A stretch of 64,000 nt of DNA from Gordionus sp. m RMFG-2023 (lineage: Eukaryota > Nematomorpha > Gordioida > Chordodea > Parachordodidae), in the NCBI RefSeq assembly GCF_954871325.1, contig NC_088777.1, positions 33,333,366-33,397,365 on the forward strand, read 5' to 3'. Under the pieces are notes generated by a model. The model was not told the origin of the DNA. It ran no database searches and saw nothing but the letters and a program-made list of their open reading frames with translations. Below are positions 26,101 to 32,100 of the stretch, one piece after another; position 1 is the stretch's first letter; the number at the start of each line of letters is the position of its first letter. A program made the position numbers and the translations under genes.

Positions 26101-29100
26101 ATAGTGGCGTAGCCAGGATTTATCCAATAACAAAATTTTACAGAGAATTTCATTATAGATTTTATTTATTATTAAAATAATATATATAACATCCCATTAT
26201 CAGCTGTGTTGAGCACTAAGCGTTCTTGTTTGTCTGATCAAAATTTTGAAATCAATTGTTGCTAAAAATAAATAAAGATACATAAAGATGTTATCCTATA
26301 ATATATTAATTTTGTATAATTTTATTTATAATATAACGAGTAACGATAACGCGTTTCTTTTTTGTAGTAACGTTTACATTCTTTTTAAATAATAGCGCCA
26401 ATTTTATTATTTATACTTTAAATAAAAGAATTTTTTTAAATATGGTATCTGAATTATGGAAATATTTTACAAAGGATAAAGATAATTTTGCAAAATGCTT
26501 ATCTGCGGGATTCTAATTTCATGGGGAGAATAATGAAAAATTCATTTAATGCTACCAATATCCGTAAACTTTTTTTAATTATTGTAGAAATAAAAAAATT
26601 AAATTAAATGCATAATTCCATTTTTTGCAAAAAAAATATTTATTTCTTAATTACATTTGGTTCAAAGGGGGGTTGTGAAAAATTAATATAAATATCGGAT
26701 CGGATTGGTGAAAAATATGTGAATTGGCCCAGCCCTACTAATAACGATGTTATTCGTTTCCTTTACAACACAAGAATATGATTATATCGGAGTTTTATAA
26801 ACATCATTTTCAAAATGATGCTTGAATTGCTTTGTTCATTTATGTTTTGAGCCAATTATAAAGTGCCATATTGTAACTTTGATTAGGAATAAATCGTGTT
26901 TCTACTTTTTTTGCTTAAGTTCAAAATGTATATTATTATTTTTTTATAATTTGTGAAAAAAAAGTAATAGGAATGAAAATGAATTTATGAAACTTAACTA
27001 ACTCCACTATTTTCAATCAAAAGATATAAATTCCAAAAAATGGTGGGTGCACTTTAAAGTTTAAACAGCTTACCAGAAATTAATTATAGCATCTTTTACC
27101 AACATGTTCCTATAGATCCTTTGTTTTTAAAATAAGAGATTTAAATGATTTTATTTTACATATTTATTTATTAGAGTTGGCATTATTTATTCAAATTGAT
27201 TTAAATGATGATTAAAATGAATATTTTATGAATCACGATTTAAATCAATTTTCCCTTTTTGCTTGTAATTAAATGTTAATTTTTAAATAAAAATGTTTAT
27301 TATATATTTTCCACATAAGTAGTAATTAATTGCTAAATTTTTTAAATAGTTTTTATATCCTGGGTTTTCCTGAAACAAATTTTTTAATATAAAAAATATT
27401 TTAATTATTTAAATATAAGGAAAAATCTCTATATTTCAATTTTTCCTATATTTAAATAAATATCAATACTTTAATACTAAGAATTTTCATACATTTTATA
27501 TAAAAGTTTTAATTATGGCTTATAATGATTTTACTTTTAATTCTAGATTGATATAAAAAATAAAATATTTGTTAAATTAAAATAAGAACTAATTAGGCAA
27601 ATGTTAAATATAGATAATGAGAATTAATATTTTAAAATTAATCAAATAGATTTTTTTTTATATGTGATGATCAAGAATGAGCTTTTTATGGTCAATTTTT
27701 ATGCTTTCCGCTTATTTTTTTTGAAGATGCACCACTGACATATCTAATTTTCTAATCCAAATCTATCAAAATAGTTTAAGTTTTCTTACAACAGGCTTGT
27801 AATAACTGAAATTTCGGGCAATTTTCATGGTGGAATTTTTTTTTCAAATATTTTTCGATAATAAATATCTATAAATGTTTTTATAAGCGAAAACTGCAAA
27901 AGTGTCCATGGACCCTGTTGGTAGTTTAATTTTTAATCAATTGAATCTCTGATGACAGCAGGGAATAAAACGTAAGGATAGGGAAATAAGGAAAAACTAA
28001 TACCTAAATTGGGTATAAATTTTTTCGAAAAAAATTATATACTAAATATATAAAATACAGAGTATCCCAGGGGGTTATAACTTGCTCAGACGAATGTACA
28101 CTGATATACAGGAACCTTTTCTTAACGCCGCCACTGACCAACTTGTTAGCAATCCCTTTGCTGCCCTTAGAAGTATTTTAAACTTTTGCCTGATTAGTTC
28201 TTTTTTCATTGTCTTCTTTAAGTTACTCTTTAATGTCTTAAGTTGAAATATCACAAAGTAGGAAATTTTAACTATGAACAATCAATAAATTAAATTTTTT
28301 ATATCTTCTGATATAAGGTGATGAAAACAAGCAAACTTCCACGAATACTAAAGAAGGAGAAGAAAATAAGGGACCCATGCCTAACCCTTGGTCTAGCAAT
28401 AACCCACAAGCTGATAACGAAATGTCTCACTCAATGGATACTTCAAAAACCGGTTCAGGATCAGGTGGATCTAACAAAACACTGCGTAATTAATATACCT
28501 AATAATTTTATTATTTTGAAAAATTAAGGGAAGTTAGTTGGAAAAGGAAATATTATTAACTAATAAGAGAAGTTAGATAGATATAGATAACAAAAATCAA
28601 GTGAATAATTCTTTTGTGTCCTATCACTAAGCCGCTTTCAATTCACCCTCGATGCAAAGCCTCATGCAACAAATGGCCTCTAACCCTACCCTAATGCAAA
28701 ACCTTATGAACAGCCCTTATATGAAAACTACACTTCAAACACTTTCTCAGAATCCTGATATGTACCAAAAAGTTAGTATTTTCTATTTTCCCATTTTGGT
28801 TATATCAAAAAAGGAATTATATCATAAAATCTATAGTAATTTTAATATTATAATTATTTAAAATTAACAAATATATTCTAATTTAATTAAAATATTTCTA
28901 AATATTTTTGTTAGGCTTTTTTTTTCTTAATTTTGATATTTAAAAACTATATTGTTGAGGTTTCTTTTTCTTAAATTTAATATAAAAAATTTATGTAAGT
29001 TTTTGCTAGGGAAAGATATTAAATACTATATGAGACTGATATTTAGCGTTTTATAAAAAATATCGGATCCAGCCAATACCTTTAAAAAATCAATCCGTTT

Positions 29101-32100
29101 ATTGTTTTTGTTATTTTATGTTTGTATATTTTATATATTGTTTATTTTACAATATTTTAATATTTCAAAAGATTTTATATTTATAAATAATAACTCTTTA
29201 TTATAAATATTTTTAAGATGTCATCTGAATTATGGAAATTTTTTACAAAAGATAGAGGATTTTTAGGGGATTCCACATCGTAGAATTTTAGTGCCAGAAA
29301 ATATAGAGCTCATTTTTATTTTAAAAAATCTAAAATAATTTAGTTTTATATATTAAATATAACTATTTTAATATTTATACCAACACATATACGTCGTATT
29401 GTGATATGGAACCCATTGGGATTCAGAATTTCAATTTTAAATTATTTACTGAGAGCAATTTTAATTGGCAAAATATGTTTTACCAGAAATGTATTCCAAT
29501 ATGCATGGAGCATCTCCACTGAATTTCTCCAGAAAACTTTGGAAATATTCTTAATTTATTATTTTTATATAAATTAAATTTATGACGAAAATTTACAGAA
29601 TAGGTGTTCTACACATGTTTGAATACATTTCCGGTCAAATTATATTTATCAAATTAAAATAACTCCCTCAGTAAATGATAAAATATTCAATATCACAATA
29701 CGACATTATATGTTTAAAATTTTGATATCTATTATAATGTAATTTTTAAATAATAGTCTTAATTGTAGAAAATATTTAAATTAAACGCATAATTTGGTGA
29801 AAAAATCAATATAAATATCGGTATTGGATTGGGCTTGAACAAATGTTGGATCGAATTGATTAAAAATATAAGGATCGGCACAACCCTAGTTTTTGCTATA
29901 TGAGGTTAAGTATGATTTCTCAAATTATCCCAAAATAAAGAAACTTCAATTTTTAGACCTATAATAAGCAAGCCATATTTATCTCCCATGAATATTATTG
30001 ATACATTTGAAATGAACAAATTAGAATACCAATCTTAATGTATGCATTGTGATATATTTATTGTTAGATTTTAAGTATATTCATTACAATCATAATAGGA
30101 GACCAAATAATTCAACTAATATCATAATGTCTTGAGGAAAATCAAAATATTGTTTTATGGATAATATTTTCATATTATGAATGTTTGGATATTCCTCGTA
30201 ATTTTTAAAGGAATTCTTAATTGAATTCCTGGGAACGTTCCCATCTTTATATTAGTAAGTTTAAGTCAAGTCCTGTTTTAATCAAATTCGTTGTCTTACC
30301 GTATGTTCTTCTTTCATGCTTTTTTAAACCTACAAATGTGTTTATGACATGAAACTGGGTGTTTAAATTTATGACACAACTTTTATAAAAACGTTGATTA
30401 AAGTTTAACAAAATTCACGCCTTTGGGTTACTTAAAATGTTTTATTAAATATATATTTTACCTATAAAAATTAGATTATAATGTCGAATCCTCTATTCGC
30501 CAACAACCCACAATTGGCTGAACAAATCAAAAGCCAACTACCGATGTTCACTCAACAGGTTGAAAAAAATAATATGTATATAGTAAAGATTAAAGGAAAA
30601 AATATGATTTTTATTTACCAAATCGTCCCCATATGATCATGGTCTCCCATCTCTGTTTTTGGATAAAATTTATACGAATTTTCAAATGTTTTATGCAAAT
30701 TTAAATTTTATTAGTTGAATTCCATATCAAATCAACTGAAGATATAACTCCCTTTTTTAAAAAATATTGCATGATGATAATATGTTACGGAAATATACAT
30801 ACTAGTTAGAAGCTTAGAATATTTATCAGCTAGCTAATATACATTTCGTATTTTTTGGAATTATTTAAAACTTTTCTCTGTTTTAAATTATTGATTTTTG
30901 CTCTTATAAATATTTATTTATTTTTATCAATAACCCATTTTCGATTTTATTTATGATTTCCTTTAATTTAAACTTATTTTCTATCCATATTGAGCTATTT
31001 TTATATCATCCCTCCCGATAATTTTTTTGCTTTTATATCTTTTTTTCTACGCATTTTTCTTTTAAATACTTTTGAAACTTTAAAAATAGATATATATATA
31101 TAATTCTCGCATTGGTGAATAAAAATTTTTTAATTTCCTTTTTCATTAAACCCTGAAATAAATAATATTTTTATAAAAATTATAGGGGTGTGACAGGGCG
31201 CAAAAATATAATTTGCCCCTTTTTAATAGGCCAAAAAAAATTCGTGATTCTCTCTCTAATCAAATCAGAAATTTTCAACTGTTAAGGAATAATACCTTCC
31301 TAGATGCTGCAGGCATTTTCTTTACTTGTTTTGGCATCTTTAATCAGTTACCTTTTTAATTTAGGAGGGGTAAAGAATGCACAGTTTGTCTTATTATTTC
31401 TGACGTAATCATTGAATAGGCCATCATGTAAGTATTCTGGCCATAATTCTAAATGAAAATGATTTGTATAGTCTTGGAATGGAACTCCACAAGGAGTCCT
31501 ATGAAAATTCCTATAAAAATCGTGTTACATAGAAGAAAGTAACGGTAGTGATTCTTACTGCAATAAATAAATTTTTTTCATAAATAATATTTTAAACGAT
31601 TGTTAGATATAGTTATAAAAATTATATTTTTAAATTTATTCTAACATTCACTAGATGCAGAATCCCAACTTTCAAGCGGTATTGAGCAACCCAAAAGTTA
31701 TGAAGGCTTTGGTTCAAATCCAAGAAGGTTTGGCCGTATTGCAAACTGAAGCACCCTCCCTCCTTCCAAAGTTATAATTCTTTTTTTTATTCTCTTTTCC
31801 ATAAAAGCTTTTATAAAAATAATTATATTTAAATTTCCATTTTTATATGTTGTATTTCATATTAAATTAACCAAAAAAAGTCGATTCTCAACTCCGACCC
31901 CTTTTAAAAATTTGCATGTTGGTAGTATATACACTAACTAATAAAAATATAAAATTTTACTTCTCAAATCGCCTTACTTCATGAGATATGGCCATCTTTA
32001 GAAAGGCGGAAATTCCAAAATACACTATATTTAATTTTAAATATCTCAAAAAGTAATCAAGCTAAAGACATGATTTTAATTTTATTAAATAGCTCTTTAT

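Larger units (their letters stand above)
21808..26388. mobile_element. nested GTAACG-type hAT-like element
   Basis: Interrupts the preceding element: sequence left of about 21808 and right of about 26388 re-joins when compared with the shorter relative at 22372-23163. Left end AGTAACGTCTCGTTACC...GGTAACGGTAACGCG; right end AACGAGTAACGATAACGCG...GTAACGTTTAC. Limits are approximate. Confidence 0.5.
21530..26737. mobile_element. hAT element with TAGGGATGTGC ends, heavily invaded
   Basis: Left TAGGGATGTGCTGATATTAA; right end AATTGGCCCAGCCCTA; perfect 8-bp duplication CTAATAAC (21522-21529 and 26738-26745). Inside its right part (26440-26510) is a BED-like hAT N-terminus, '[17 protein letters not shown]'. 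Split by the GTAACG-type element, another copy of its own family and the long-TIR element. Confidence 0.85.

Noticed and set aside
28318-28527. open frame starting [11 protein letters not shown]
   Set aside because: Wrong frame of ubiquilin exon 11; the in-phase reading gives [18 protein letters not shown].
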